Positions 46,419-55,191 of a stretch of DNA of 64,000 nucleotides are shown piece by piece. The translations under genes and the position numbers were made by a program. This DNA is from Parachlamydia sp. AcF125 (GTDB lineage Bacteria; Chlamydiota; Chlamydiia; Chlamydiales; Parachlamydiaceae): contig NZ_JAEMUD010000005.1 in NCBI RefSeq assembly GCF_018342475.1, positions 1 through 64,000 on the forward strand, written 5' to 3'. Under the pieces are notes generated by a model, which saw nothing but the letters and a program-made list of their open reading frames with translations, made no database searches and was not told the DNA's origin. The stretch's first letter is position 1. Each line of letters begins with the position of its first letter.

Positions 46419-46868
46419 ATGATTATTGATGATCTCAGCCATGCCAATCGGTATCTACCTATACACCCTCTTTTTAAAGAAGCTTTTGAATTTATCCTTC
46501 GCGCGCATACCCAATCTTTGCCTCCTCAAAAAATTTATCTAAAAGATGAGCGTCTTATAGCCATAGTAGAAGCAAGAGAGGGGAGGAAAAGAGGAGAAGT
46601 GCCTCTGGAAGCGCACAAGAAATATATTGATATGCAATATACACTATCCGGGCAAGAAGAAATTGGCTGGAAATGGAAAGGGGAATGTCAACATTTTTCT
46701 GAACCCTACCAAGACGAAAGGGACATTATGTTTTTTAGCGATCAACCCTCGCTTTGGATCCCTATGGTAAAAAATAAATTTGTTATTTTTTTCCCGGAAG
46801 ATGCGCATGCCCCTTTTGTGTCTAACGAGCATATCAATAAAATTATTGTCAAAATTGCAATTGAGTAA
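46419..46868 (+). CDS. YhcH/YjgK/YiaL family protein (cupin-like)
   Basis: A 149-residue protein of the YhcH/YiaL family (DUF386), which has a beta-barrel fold and is linked in other bacteria to sialic-acid or sugar metabolism. Typical segments are LEAHKKYIDMQYTLSGQEEI, near the metal/ligand pocket, and VIFFPEDAHAP. GGGGGAA precedes the ATG. It stands alone in a gene-poor stretch, so no pathway partner is visible. Confidence 0.85.
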   Translation: MIIDDLSHANRYLPIHPLFKEAFEFILRAHTQSLPPQKIYLKDERLIAIVEAREGRKRGEVPLEAHKKYIDMQYTLSGQEEIGWKWKGECQHFSEPYQDERDIMFFSDQPSLWIPMVKNKFVIFFPEDAHAPFVSNEHINKIIVKIAIE

Positions 46869-46998
46869 ACTTTAATTGATAAGTTTGAGTGAGAGAGGGG
46901 GAGTATGGGGCAAACATACAAATGGCTTTTTTATAAGCGTGGTGCTCTTAATAGGGGAGACCTTATTTTTCGCTTCCAAGTCTTTTACTAATAGCCCT

Positions 46999-47374
46999 TC
47001 AAGCTTGGATTCTTGCCCTTTTTGCAATTGTCCCATAGGGGGGTCATCAAAAGTTTACAAAGAGGATCTTATTATGGCTCTTTATACTCACAAGCCTATT
47101 TTGCTAAGACATTCTCTCGTTATTCCAAAAAGGCCCGTTGAGCGTTTCGAAGGTCTCGCTGTTATCGAATAATGCAAATAGGACAAGTGATCAAAAAAGT
47201 GAATGTTGCCGCTGAAAAAGCGTGTGGGATTTCCCCCTATTTATTGTTGCAAAAAACGGCATAGAAGTCGGCCAAACAGCTCTCCACCTCCGCTTTCATT
47301 ATATCCCCTGCGAAAATAGGGAGGGTTCTACTCTAAAATTCCGGCTTAAAATGTGTATGGAAAAGTTTAAATAA
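46999..47374 (+). pseudogene. Broken HIT-family (histidine triad) hydrolase
   Basis: Piecewise reading recovers a HIT protein. The first frame gives LDSCPFCNCPIGG, VYKEDLIMALYTHKPILLRH and SLVIPKRPVERFEGL, then stops at 47170. The next frame gives IGQVIKKVNVAAEKACGI and SPYLLLQK; after a further shift in an A run near 47250 it gives NGIEVGQTALHLRFHYIPCE and ends with TAA at 47372. At least two frameshifts are needed, and the catalytic H-x-H-x-H triad reads H-L-R-F-H. The original start is unclear. Confidence 0.7.
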
Positions 47375-47610
47375 CCTCTTAAACCAGCAGAAATGAAGAA
47401 GAGGGTAGAGAAAATGCAGCAAGCTATGGAGGATTAGCTTTTGAAGCTTTCTGGTGTTTAGCCCCTCTTTGTGCTTACTTCTTTTTGAGGATGTGATGCG
47501 AGGCAAAAACTCTCAAATACCTCCTGTAAAATAATTTGGAAGCTTTCGGCCGTGTGTTATTTTTAAAAAATGGTTCTAAAGGATGCATCATTTGATGCAC
47601 CTCGAGAAAT

Positions 47611-48375
47611 TTAACGGTATTTTGAGAAAAATGTCTTAGCTTCATCTAGCTCGCTTAACGCTGTGCGGTAATGATCTCTTTGTCTATAAAGCTCAATTTT
47701 TATAGCAAGCGTTTGAAAGGGAAGCTTTTCTAAGCTCTTTAGAGAAGTTTCGAGATTCTCCATTTCTTGGAGGAGTTTTTCTTTTATTTGCGCATGCTTG
47801 CTGTTAAAGAAGTCGGTTAGTTCCGTAAAGTTTGCTTCAAGGGATTCTTTTTGTGCAAGCATCGTTTGCTTGATGCGGTCGGCTTTCCCAAAGGCTTCAT
47901 ATAAGGTGAAAAAAGGGCCTAATAGGAATACCTTCACAATATCCTTAAGGCGAGGCCTTATTTTAATATCATAATCATGCGCGTTGCAAACGCAAAGAAG
48001 ACAATAAACTAAGCTAGCTCCTAGAGCAACTCCTATCGCAACGGGAGGGCAGCCTGCGGCGAGCGCTGCCAGGGTACCGAAGAGGCCTCCCACAGCAATC
48101 GCCACAGTGAATGATGTTTGCAATATAGCTAAAAATTTATTTAGCTTAGTGTCTTTTTTTCTAGCAGCATGAAATTTTTTAACGGTTTCAGCCAGCTGGG
48201 TTGCTCTCTCTTTTAAAGGAGCGCTCTTGAAAGCCTGCACCGATTGATTTCCCAATCTCTCCAAAATTTTTTGAGTCTCGGCGGAAATAGGGGGGATGGT
48301 ATGAATGGAGACAAATCGGTCATCATTTTTAATGTTTAGAAATACTCGCGAATAGTCCTGTTGTAATGAGACCAT
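47611..48375 (-). CDS. Inclusion-membrane-like protein with bilobed hydrophobic domain and coiled coil
   Basis: A 254-residue protein. About 85 polar helical residues are followed by two closely spaced hydrophobic segments (FTVAIAVGGLFGTLAALAA and PVAIGVALGASLVYCLLCV, about residues 88-130) separated by a CPP turn, then a coiled-coil C-terminus (about 165-250). A bilobed hydrophobic domain of this kind is the hallmark of chlamydial Inc proteins, placed in the host inclusion membrane through type III secretion. This is based on hydropathy pattern only. AAAGAGG precedes the ATG. Confidence 0.72.
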   Translation of the reverse strand: MVSLQQDYSRVFLNIKNDDRFVSIHTIPPISAETQKILERLGNQSVQAFKSAPLKERATQLAETVKKFHAARKKDTKLNKFLAILQTSFTVAIAVGGLFGTLAALAAGCPPVAIGVALGASLVYCLLCVCNAHDYDIKIRPRLKDIVKVFLLGPFFTLYEAFGKADRIKQTMLAQKESLEANFTELTDFFNSKHAQIKEKLLQEMENLETSLKSLEKLPFQTLAIKIELYRQRDHYRTALSELDEAKTFFSKYR

Positions 48376-49001
48376 TTAAAAACCTCTTTATTATTAAAGT
48401 TAAACATTTTGTAAATAATTTTAATTATTTAAAAATAAAATATCAATAATTATTTAAAAATAGATTGTTTACAAACTAATATTAAAAGCGGCAATGGTAG
48501 CCGGAGGGTATTATGAGGAAATTAACAGGCCATCGCTAAAGTTTTAATTGAAAGCTCTTTGCTGAAAAAAAATTTAAAAGGGCAGGGGGCTAGGAAACAA
48601 GAAAGGAATTTTTTAAACTCTCAAATTCCCTTTGCTAGCCGAAGGCCAACTCCTCCTTGTTCCTAAAAGCGCATAATGGGTTTAATGCTTTATTCCCTAT
48701 CCCGTTTTGCGTTTAAAAAGAGATTGATTTATATGTGTTTTTAGGCTAAAATCTTATTAAATTAATTTAACTAGGCAAATCTTACTGCATGTATTCAGCG
48801 CATCCCTCTTCTCTATTTGCTCATTTGAAAAAGCAAGGTTTAAGTAAAGCTTTATCTTCTTTTTCTTTTGCCATGGGACGAGGGGATACGGGGACACGCA
48901 ACTAATCATCTTTGATCCGCCTAGATCATTCCTCCCCCTCACAGTTTAGAATAGATCTCTTTGGCGGAACTCAAATGGAACGTTAACGTCGGAGAGTAAA
49001 T
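48376..49001. other. 626-base gap, A+T-rich, no gene seen
   Basis: The part next to the Inc-like gene is almost pure A/T (TTTAAAAATA type) and probably contains its promoter. A 61-codon minus-strand reading at 48757-48942 is unsupported. The brnQ ribosome-binding site (GGAG) lies at the right end. Confidence 0.4.
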
Positions 49002-50195
49002 ATGTCCCTTTCAATTGTAAAAAAACAGTCTAATATTGTGGCAGCTGGGCTGGCTTTATTCTCTATGTTTTTTGGAGCGGGGGATTTAATTTGGCCTCTC
49101 ATTCTTGGGGGTAATTCGGGCGACAAGAATTTTTTTGCAATGGTAGGTTTGATTTTTACGGGGGTTAGTTTACCTTTGCTAGGATTAATTTCTATGATGC
49201 TCTTTGAGGGGAATTATCGAGCATTTTTTGAAAGAATCGGCAAAGTTCCTGGCGTAATTTTAATTTTTATTATTCAAGCAATTTTGGGGCCTATAGGATC
49301 GATTCCACGTCTTGCTACCCTCTCTTACGCCACATTGAAGCCCTATTTGCCGGAATTTATGAATTTTACTTTTTTCACCCTTGCGGCCGGGATTCTTGTC
49401 TTAGTGTTTACCGTGAAAAAAAGGCGTATTATCGATCTGCTCGGATTATTGTTAACCCCTGTATTACTCGGATCTTTGGGAATGATCTTATTTTTGGGGT
49501 TTCAAAATCCTCCTCCCGCAGCAGCCAGTCCCTTATCGCCTTCCGAAGCATTTTCTGAAGGTTTGCGCGTGGGCTATAATACCCTGGATTTAATCGCTTC
49601 CTTTATTTTTGCTCCTTTTGTCATGTCTCATTTTATCGGAATGGATTATGGGCAAGATCCCTTGATGGCAAGACGCGAAGTCTTTAAACAGATGGTGAAA
49701 GCCAGCCTTTTGGCTGCAGGGCTATTGTCCGTCATGTATGTAGGTTTAACTTACGTGGCTGCCTTTTATACACCCATTTTGGAGGCTGGACATGCTCCAG
49801 AAGAGCGCCTTTCAGCGATTGCCATGTATTTGTTAGGTTCCAAAGGTGCTTTTGTTGCCTGTCTCGCTGTAGCGATGGCTTGTTTAACGACTGCCATACC
49901 GCTTGTATCGATCTGTGGAGAGTATATTAAAAAAGATCTTTTGAAAGGGCGGGGAGGAGAGATTTTGCCCCTTGTAATCACTTTATTAATCTCTGGCGTA
50001 ATTGCAAATTTAGGCTTTACAGGGATTGCAAATATGCTTTCTCCTATCTTGGTGGTTTTATGCCCAGGTTTAATTGTATTAAGCGTTTTGAATATTATTT
50101 ATAAGTTATATGACAAAGCGTGGACAAATACCCCTGTATTTGCAGCCTTTGGGATTTCCATGTGTAGCTATTTATATGAAAGAATCACAATGTGA
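49002..50195 (+). CDS. brnQ: Branched-chain amino acid transporter BrnQ (LIVCS family)
   Basis: A 397-residue cation-coupled importer of leucine, isoleucine and valine, needed by a host-dependent organism. The N-terminal signature AAGLALFSMFFGAGDLIWPL and AILGPIGSIPRLATLSY are typical. I count roughly 11-12 hydrophobic segments to the C-terminus. Slightly shorter than some homologues but apparently complete. GGAG is seven bases before the ATG. Confidence 0.92.
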   Translation: MSLSIVKKQSNIVAAGLALFSMFFGAGDLIWPLILGGNSGDKNFFAMVGLIFTGVSLPLLGLISMMLFEGNYRAFFERIGKVPGVILIFIIQAILGPIGSIPRLATLSYATLKPYLPEFMNFTFFTLAAGILVLVFTVKKRRIIDLLGLLLTPVLLGSLGMILFLGFQNPPPAAASPLSPSEAFSEGLRVGYNTLDLIASFIFAPFVMSHFIGMDYGQDPLMARREVFKQMVKASLLAAGLLSVMYVGLTYVAAFYTPILEAGHAPEERLSAIAMYLLGSKGAFVACLAVAMACLTTAIPLVSICGEYIKKDLLKGRGGEILPLVITLLISGVIANLGFTGIANMLSPILVVLCPGLIVLSVLNIIYKLYDKAWTNTPVFAAFGISMCSYLYERITM

Positions 50196-50225
50196 TTGAC
50201 AAAACAAGGGAATAACTGCTAGCAT
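50196..50225 (+). promoter_or_regulatory. Candidate promoter for tRNA-Leu
   Basis: TTGACA at 50196-50201 and TAGCAT at 50220-50225 are 18 bases apart. The tRNA begins 17 bases past the -10 box. The -35 starts at the end of brnQ. Confidence 0.55.
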
Positions 50226-50242
50226 TCTAAGTTCTTTCGCCT

Positions 50243-50324
<82 letters not shown>

Positions 50325-50661
50325 CATTTTCGGAAACATTTCAGAATTGAGAATGTTTCCGATCCTTTCTTATTTTGTAAGTTTTTTTCTGTACGCTTAG
50401 TGAAAATATATCGTTTGTTTTTGGGATTTAGTATTTTTCATCCAGAAAACACGTTTTTCAAGAAATCTTGTTCCAAGTATTTTTCCTTTTGCAGAGAAAG
50501 GAGCTGCGATGAGGTAAGGATGGCCGAGGTTTGTCTGTAGGAGCTCTCTTTGGAGAGGTTTCAGATTTTAGGCCCTACGAACTCCTCTTATAAGCAAATT
50601 TTAAAGCATATTTTCTAGGTATAGGTTCCAATAGTAAGGAAATGAGCTTAAAAGAGGAATA
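50325..50661. other. Gap after tRNA-Leu containing its terminator
   Basis: Beyond the hairpin at 50330-50362 I see no gene. A region around 50530-50600 has weak self-complementarity (CTCTC/GAGAG), perhaps part of the leader of the deformylase fusion gene. Confidence 0.4.
50330..50362 (+). terminator. Terminator after tRNA-Leu
   Basis: A perfect 11-bp stem TCGGAAACATT / AATGTTTCCGA with an 11-base loop, followed by TCCTTTCTTATTTT. It starts six bases past the tRNA. Confidence 0.8.
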
Positions 50662-51645
50662 ATGATGAGTCTTGTAAAACCTTGTCCATGTGGAAGTGAA
50701 CAGGAATACGATTACTGTTGTAAGCTTTTTCATCAAGGCAATCTACCAGAAAATGCGCTTTTGCTCATGTGCTCAAGATACTCTGCGTATGCTTTAAATA
50801 TTCCCGAATATCTAGTGGAAACCACTCATCCGGCAAGTCCTCAATATTCGGAAAATAAATTTTCTTGGAAACGTAGCCTTTCACACTTTTCCCGCTACAC
50901 TTCTTTTCACAAGCTTGAAATTTTCGATTTTAAAGAAAAAGATGCGTTAGCCATAGTCACTTTTACGGCTTATATCTCGCAAGAAGGCCAGGATGCGACT
51001 TTTACGGAGAGGAGCCATTTTGAAAAAATCGGCTGTAGATGGTTTTACCTAGGAGGCCAATTAGCTCAAGGACATGTACCCACTCTTGCTACGACGGGTC
51101 AATTTAAATTGTTACCTCTAGCTTACTATGGCGATCCAATTCTAAGAAAGAAAGCCGAGGCGATTACTGAAATGACTGCCGACACAAGCAAGCTTATAGA
51201 AGAAATGGTAGAAACGATGGATACATACGAGGGGATTGGCTTAGCTGCTCCCCAAATTCATCATTCGATTAGGTTATTTGTTATTCGCACTCCCATTGAG
51301 ATGGAGCAGGATAAATTTGAGGCTGGACAGATTAAAGTTTTTATTAACCCGCGTCTTTCTTTATACAGTGAGGAAACATGGAAAGCCCCGGAAGGGTGTT
51401 TATCTATTCCTGCTATCCGCGCTTCGGTGGAACGACCCAAAGAAGTTACAGTTGAATATACTTCAGTTACAGGAAAAACAATCCAAGAAAGAGTTTCTGG
51501 CTGGGAAGCGCGGGCAATTATGCATGAATACGATCATCTTGAAGGGATTCTTTTCATTGACCGGCTAGAGCAAGCGGAGCAATCAAAGTTAGGGCCTTTT
51601 CTGCACAATTTAGAAAAAAGAATTCAGGGAGGTAAGGCTCTTTAG
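50662..51645 (+). CDS. def: YchJ/SEC-C-type domain fused to peptide deformylase
   Basis: A 327-residue two-domain protein. Residues 1-145 resemble the UPF0225/YchJ family: a metal-binding CPCGSEQEYDYCC motif, LLMCSRYSAYAL and the THPASP segment. Residues about 150-325 are a complete deformylase starting at LLPLAYYGDPILRKK, with GIGLAAPQI, EGCLSIP and HEYDHLEGILF. It may deliver deformylase activity to a site bound by the Cys-rich domain. Both domains share one uninterrupted frame; AGAGG precedes the ATG. It is distinct from the stand-alone def at 45015-45551. Confidence 0.88.
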   Translation: MMSLVKPCPCGSEQEYDYCCKLFHQGNLPENALLLMCSRYSAYALNIPEYLVETTHPASPQYSENKFSWKRSLSHFSRYTSFHKLEIFDFKEKDALAIVTFTAYISQEGQDATFTERSHFEKIGCRWFYLGGQLAQGHVPTLATTGQFKLLPLAYYGDPILRKKAEAITEMTADTSKLIEEMVETMDTYEGIGLAAPQIHHSIRLFVIRTPIEMEQDKFEAGQIKVFINPRLSLYSEETWKAPEGCLSIPAIRASVERPKEVTVEYTSVTGKTIQERVSGWEARAIMHEYDHLEGILFIDRLEQAEQSKLGPFLHNLEKRIQGGKAL

Positions 51646-51675
51646 AGCTAGACAGGAGAAAGGATATGAAAAGGC

Positions 51676-52155
51676 TTAAAAGCTATTTTTTTCGAGCGGA
51701 AACTCAAAAATAGAGATATCTATTCGCTCTTTCCATCCTCTTTTTGCATAATAATTTTTTTGATAAATGGGATTGTCTCGATTATTTTCTAAAAATAATC
51801 TGACACAGGCTCGCTTCTTAGCCTCTTGAATAGCTGCTTCTAATAAACAAGAGCCTACCCCTTTTAACCTCCAATTGTATCGCACAAAAAAGCTGGTGAT
51901 AAAGGCTTCAGGATAATCGGTCCATAAGGCCTTTAACCAGTGGATAAGGATATAACCCACAGCTGTAGCATTAGGTTCTATGGCTACAAGAAGCGTGAGT
52001 TCTTTCGTATTCTCCATAGCTTGCAAACAAGAGAGAGCCCTTTTTTTAAGTTTTTTTTCATTTTCTTCTTTCCCTCCATTTTCTTTAAAATGTTCGTTAA
52101 GAAGAGAAATAAGAGCTTTGCTTTCAGATTGTTGCAATTCTTTAATTAAAATCAT
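51676..52155 (-). CDS. GNAT family N-acetyltransferase
   Basis: A 159-residue acetyl-CoA-dependent acetyltransferase of unknown substrate. The acetyl-CoA loop is seen in SFFVRYNWRLKGVGSCLL (R-x-x-G-x-G type), followed by EAAIQEAKKRACVRLFLEN and a final YAKRGWKE, typical of GNAT motif B. Length is normal for a single domain. Isolated gene on the minus strand. Confidence 0.82.
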   Translation of the reverse strand: MILIKELQQSESKALISLLNEHFKENGGKEENEKKLKKRALSCLQAMENTKELTLLVAIEPNATAVGYILIHWLKALWTDYPEAFITSFFVRYNWRLKGVGSCLLEAAIQEAKKRACVRLFLENNRDNPIYQKNYYAKRGWKERIDISIFEFPLEKNSF

Positions 52156-52533
52156 TGGAAAGGCCTTTTTATCCGTCTAATTGAAGGAATGTTCTTCCTA
52201 AGCGAGGGGTTCTATCATCCCTTCAAATAGGCGATAGTTTGAGGAAGAAATCGCTTTTCTAAAAATTAGAGGCTCTGTCCTTCACATTTTTGAGGCGAGA
52301 GCCTGTTTTTTACATAGTCCTTGCCCCTCGCGAGAAGCCTCATTTATTAAAGCTAATAAAATTTAAAGGGGTTATCTCACAATTTTAGGCCTAAATACCA
52401 AATGTTTCCAACATTAGATAAAGGGCGCGTGGTTTAGGAATTTTTGGGTGAGCGGAGGGAGGAGGGCTTTTCTGAAGGGTTAAAAATTAAATAGGGGTAA
52501 AATAAAAGCATTTTACCCCTAGTTTTGCAATAC
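52156..52533. other. 378-base gap with stem-loops
   Basis: No gene is seen. A 7-bp stem AGGCTCT/AGAGCCT (52270-52304) followed by GTTTTTT is a weak plus-strand terminator-like structure with no gene upstream to serve. A stronger hairpin at the right end ends the NTF2-like gene. Confidence 0.4.
52492..52521 (-). terminator. Terminator of the NTF2-like gene
   Basis: A perfect 12-bp stem TAGGGGTAAAAT / ATTTTACCCCTA with a 6-base loop, 12 bases past the stop; on the minus strand it is followed by TTTAATTTTT. Confidence 0.8.
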
Positions 52534-52887
52534 CTACTTTTTATCAAAAGGGCGGCCGTCGAAAAAGAGTTCAATTTTTGTGATAAGCTCTTTTTGGAGG
52601 GTAACGAATGCAGCTGTGGGGACAGTCCCAATAGGCGCGGGACATTCTAAATCATAAATGATTACAGCTTGATCTTCTGCAGCAAATGCTTGTCGTATCG
52701 TAAGAGTTTTAAAAATGTTGGTGAATTTTTTTAAAGCTTCAAGAACGGTTTCTTTCCCCATCATTTTTGCTAGCGGTCCAATAATTTGAACGTTTGGATG
52801 CAAAAACTTTTCTGTTTTATCTATCTCTTTTTCTCTCAAAGTGGTGTAATAGGCTCTGGCTATCGCCAGATTATTTTTATCCATCAT
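52534..52887 (-). CDS. SnoaL/NTF2-like protein
   Basis: A 117-residue protein of the NTF2-like cone fold: ARAYYTTLREKEIDKTEKFL, PNVQIIGPLAKMMGKETVLE, then strands ending KIELFFDGRPF. Members act as small isomerases, hydrolases or ligand binders. It is divergent from the TetR-type regulator 50 bases away, which is the usual sign that the regulator controls it. AGGAGAAG precedes the ATG. Confidence 0.8.
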   Translation of the reverse strand: MMDKNNLAIARAYYTTLREKEIDKTEKFLHPNVQIIGPLAKMMGKETVLEALKKFTNIFKTLTIRQAFAAEDQAVIIYDLECPAPIGTVPTAAFVTLQKELITKIELFFDGRPFDKK

Positions 52888-52923
52888 AATCTTCTCCTGG
52901 GATTGGGTGGTAAATTCATTGTA

Positions 52924-52937
52924 TCAAACTATATTGA
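52924..52937. promoter_or_regulatory. Candidate operator in the divergent NTF2-like/TetR gap
   Basis: An imperfect palindrome TCAAnnTAnnTTGA lies directly before the TetR start in a 52-base divergent promoter region. Position fits autoregulation; the sequence support is modest. Confidence 0.3.
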
Positions 52938-52939
52938 AT

Positions 52940-53569
52940 ATGTCAAACTGCCAGAAAAGAAATTACAAATCAGAAACTAGGCAAGCGCAGGCTAGGCTCA
53001 CACGAAGTCGCATTTTAATTTTTGCTAAAAAGCTATTTCAAGCAGAAGGGTTTGAAGGTGTAACGATTGAAAAAATCGCCCAAGCTTCTGAGGTGGCCGC
53101 CTCCACGATTTATGCCCTATTTCAATCTAAGCGTGGAATTGTGCGGGCATTAATGGATGAAGCGTTTTCTGTCGAGGAATATGAAGCGCTTGTAGAACAA
53201 GTCAAACACGCCAAGTCTTCCAAAGAGCGCCTTGTGCTAGCAGCTGCTATTGCCCGACAGATGTATGATGCGGAAAAAGCCCAAACAGATATTTTCCGGG
53301 GAGCTTCTGTTTTAGCCCCCGAACTCAAAGAACTTGAACAAGAAAGGGAGCAGCTTCGCTATACACGCCAAAAAGAGACTATCGAAGCGATGGCAAAAGA
53401 GCAATCTCTTGCAAAGGGCCTCCATTTAACCCAAGCGCGGGATATCTTATGGGCTTTTACGGGGCGCGATATGTACCGCTTATTTGTGGTTGAGCAAGGA
53501 TGGTCGTCAGAGGCTTATGAAAAATGGTTAGCTCAGTTACTTATAAAGACTCTATTGAAAAAAGTGTAG
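52940..53569 (+). CDS. TetR/AcrR family transcriptional regulator
   Basis: A 209-residue regulator. The N-terminal helix-turn-helix domain is clear: RSRILIFAKKLFQAEGFEGV, TIEKIAQASEVAASTIYALF and QSKRGIVRAL. The C-terminal ligand domain is variable. I take the ATG at 52940 because it gives the normal short lead before the HTH; the GTG at 52907 would overlap the promoter of the divergent gene. The likely target is the NTF2-like gene and itself. Such regulators are uncommon in reduced chlamydial genomes. Confidence 0.88.
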   Translation: MSNCQKRNYKSETRQAQARLTRSRILIFAKKLFQAEGFEGVTIEKIAQASEVAASTIYALFQSKRGIVRALMDEAFSVEEYEALVEQVKHAKSSKERLVLAAAIARQMYDAEKAQTDIFRGASVLAPELKELEQEREQLRYTRQKETIEAMAKEQSLAKGLHLTQARDILWAFTGRDMYRLFVVEQGWSSEAYEKWLAQLLIKTLLKKV

Positions 53570-53960
53570 GTTGCTCATTTTAACGCTCCTTGCTATGGGA
53601 TCGTTTTAATGATAGAGCGTATAGTTTAATTATGCCCAAACAACCGAAAAACTTTTGGTTTCAAAGTTTGGTAGATATTTATCCTTCGTTTCATTGACTT
53701 TTTCGAAGCTTTTGCTCATGTTTTTGGTTTTCAAAATACCCTTAAAGCTAGAGGGAAGGAAAGACTATGTCCTAAAATCCGGCTCTAAACTTCCTTCGAC
53801 ATAGTCTGCCCATTTTTGGAAAAAGCTCAATAAGAATTGGGCATGCTTCCTTTTGTAAAGTGCGCACAGGCAAAAAGCGTGGTATTTTAATCAAGCTGAA
53901 TCTTTGAGAAAATGGTTTCTTAGGCCGCTCCTTTAAAGTACCGGCATAGCAATCAAGTGA
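53570..53960. other. Gap with a possible decayed fragment and a 9-bp inverted repeat
   Basis: No intact gene. A minus-strand reading of about 40 codons without a start (around 53778-53905) is protein-like (SFFQKWADYVEGSLEPDFRT). GACTATGTC and GACATAGTC form an inverted repeat around 53763-53805. It may be a scrap of a mobile or dead gene. Confidence 0.3.
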
Positions 53961-54496
53961 TTACACCCTCAAGACAAACAGGTTAATATCATCGCGATAT
54001 GCGGGGCTTTTCTTGTCAAAAATGTGGTATTTAATAAATTTCGATGATTAGCTGATATTAGGTCCTTTTCAAGACGACTCTTTGCTTCACCTGTTCGCTC
54101 GGTAAATGCTCTACCTTTCTCGATGATTTTAATTTTGAAATTTTCCAATAAGCGAGAGGACGGGCTTCTCGAAATAATTTCCTTACATTCTTCTAAAGCT
54201 AAAAATTCGCCAATCCCATTTGAAAAGGCAATAATGGTATCTCCCACGCCAATGAGGGTGGCGTGCACTTTAATTGTGCCAATTCCTAAACCCCTATCAG
54301 GCCTAGAAGCAACTAAAGAGGTGTCAAACGTTCCATTTGCTTTTTTAATGGCAACCAGTGTGTCTGCGAGTTCTACGGTTAATAAATAGTAATGGGGGCC
54401 GATTCTAATCGGTTGGGCAAAGCTCATTGCGGGATGTAAAGGGATTTCAAATGTCTTGGCCCTTAGGTTCATCTCAAATGTCGCAACAAGGGCCAT
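53961..54496 (-). pseudogene. Remnant of a PP2C-like phosphatase
   Basis: The open reading (175 codons, 53969-54496) contains VGDTIIAFSNGIGEFLALEE, which resembles the GD...SDG segment of PP2C/SpoIIE-type phosphatases, preceded by RPDRGLGIG. Near the end a T/A-rich run shifts the frame; the alternative frame reads SPAYRDDINLFVLRV and stops at 53961, matching the usual PP2C ending (R-D-D-I-x-x-x-V). The N-terminal half with the first metal Asp is absent, and SDG has become SNG. Its start overlaps the tail of the broken metallophosphoesterase, suggesting a deletion joined the two. Confidence 0.5.
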
Positions 54497-54910
54497 GAGT
54501 GATTAGAATTTCCGTATTTGAAGGGATAAGTTCCCAATGGGACCTAATCTCTTCCCCTCTGTGTCGATTAAAGGCCCCTCTTCAAACCATGGCGTGATAG
54601 GAGATCCCCAAATTTTAATGCCTTCTATTTCAAGTCCTGAATCATTTAAGAGATAGACGTTTCGTTTCTTACATTCCACCTCAATTAGATCGGGCTGTTT
54701 TTCGAAAATCAAGTCATGATTACCCGCAATTAAAAGATGATAATGATAGGGCTGCTTGCAAAACCAATTGAGAAAAGTTAAGGCCTCAGGAAGCTGACCC
54801 GTTGAAGTGCAATCACCGGCATGGATAAGAATGTCCCCTCCTCCTAATTTGAGAGAGGTATGTTTGGAATGTGTATCTGAAATACAATCAATGGATAGTC
54901 GGTTTGCCAT
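54474..54910 (-). pseudogene. Broken calcineurin-like metallophosphoesterase
   Basis: The intact 5' part (54503-54910, 135 codons) has CISDTHSKH, GGGDILIHAGDCTSTG and LLIAGNHDLIFE, the metal motifs of this family. Near 54570 the frame shifts. The alternative frame continues as AFNRHRGEEIRSHWELIPSN then TEILITHGP, recovering the conserved last metal site, and hits a stop at 54474. The remaining C-terminus is missing. At least one frameshift plus a truncation, so the enzyme is probably inactive. Confidence 0.72.
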
Positions 54911-55030
54911 TTAAATCTCTTTAAAAAAAGGATAACATCCGAAAGGTTTTTTATTAGACCTATTTTGCTTTTGTTATAAATTGACTTAAAAAAACATTAT
55001 TATTACTTTTAAAAGAACAAGGAGAAAATT

Positions 55031-55177
55031 ATGCTAAGTTGGGCTGTTATTTTTTTAATTATTGCCGTTGTAGCAGGTATTCTAGGTTTTAGTGGAATTG
55101 CTGGGACTGCCACACAAATTGCAAAGATCTTATTTGTGCTCTTTTTGGTCATTTTCGTCCTTTCACTACTTTTTTGA
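55031..55177 (+). CDS. DUF1328/YtjA family small membrane protein
   Basis: A 48-residue gene found by direct reading. It has two hydrophobic helices ([17 protein letters not shown] and [16 protein letters not shown]) joined by [12 protein letters not shown], the exact layout of DUF1328 proteins (YtjA type). AAGGAG lies six bases before the ATG, an excellent ribosome-binding site. The function of the family is poorly understood. Confidence 0.85.
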   Translation: MLSWAVIFLIIAVVAGILGFSGIAGTATQIAKILFVLFLVIFVLSLLF

Positions 55178-55191
55178 GCACGACTTGGAAT

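Noticed and set aside
48757-48942. 61-codon minus-strand ORF before brnQ
   Set aside because: No start signals or conserved features; composition not protein-like.
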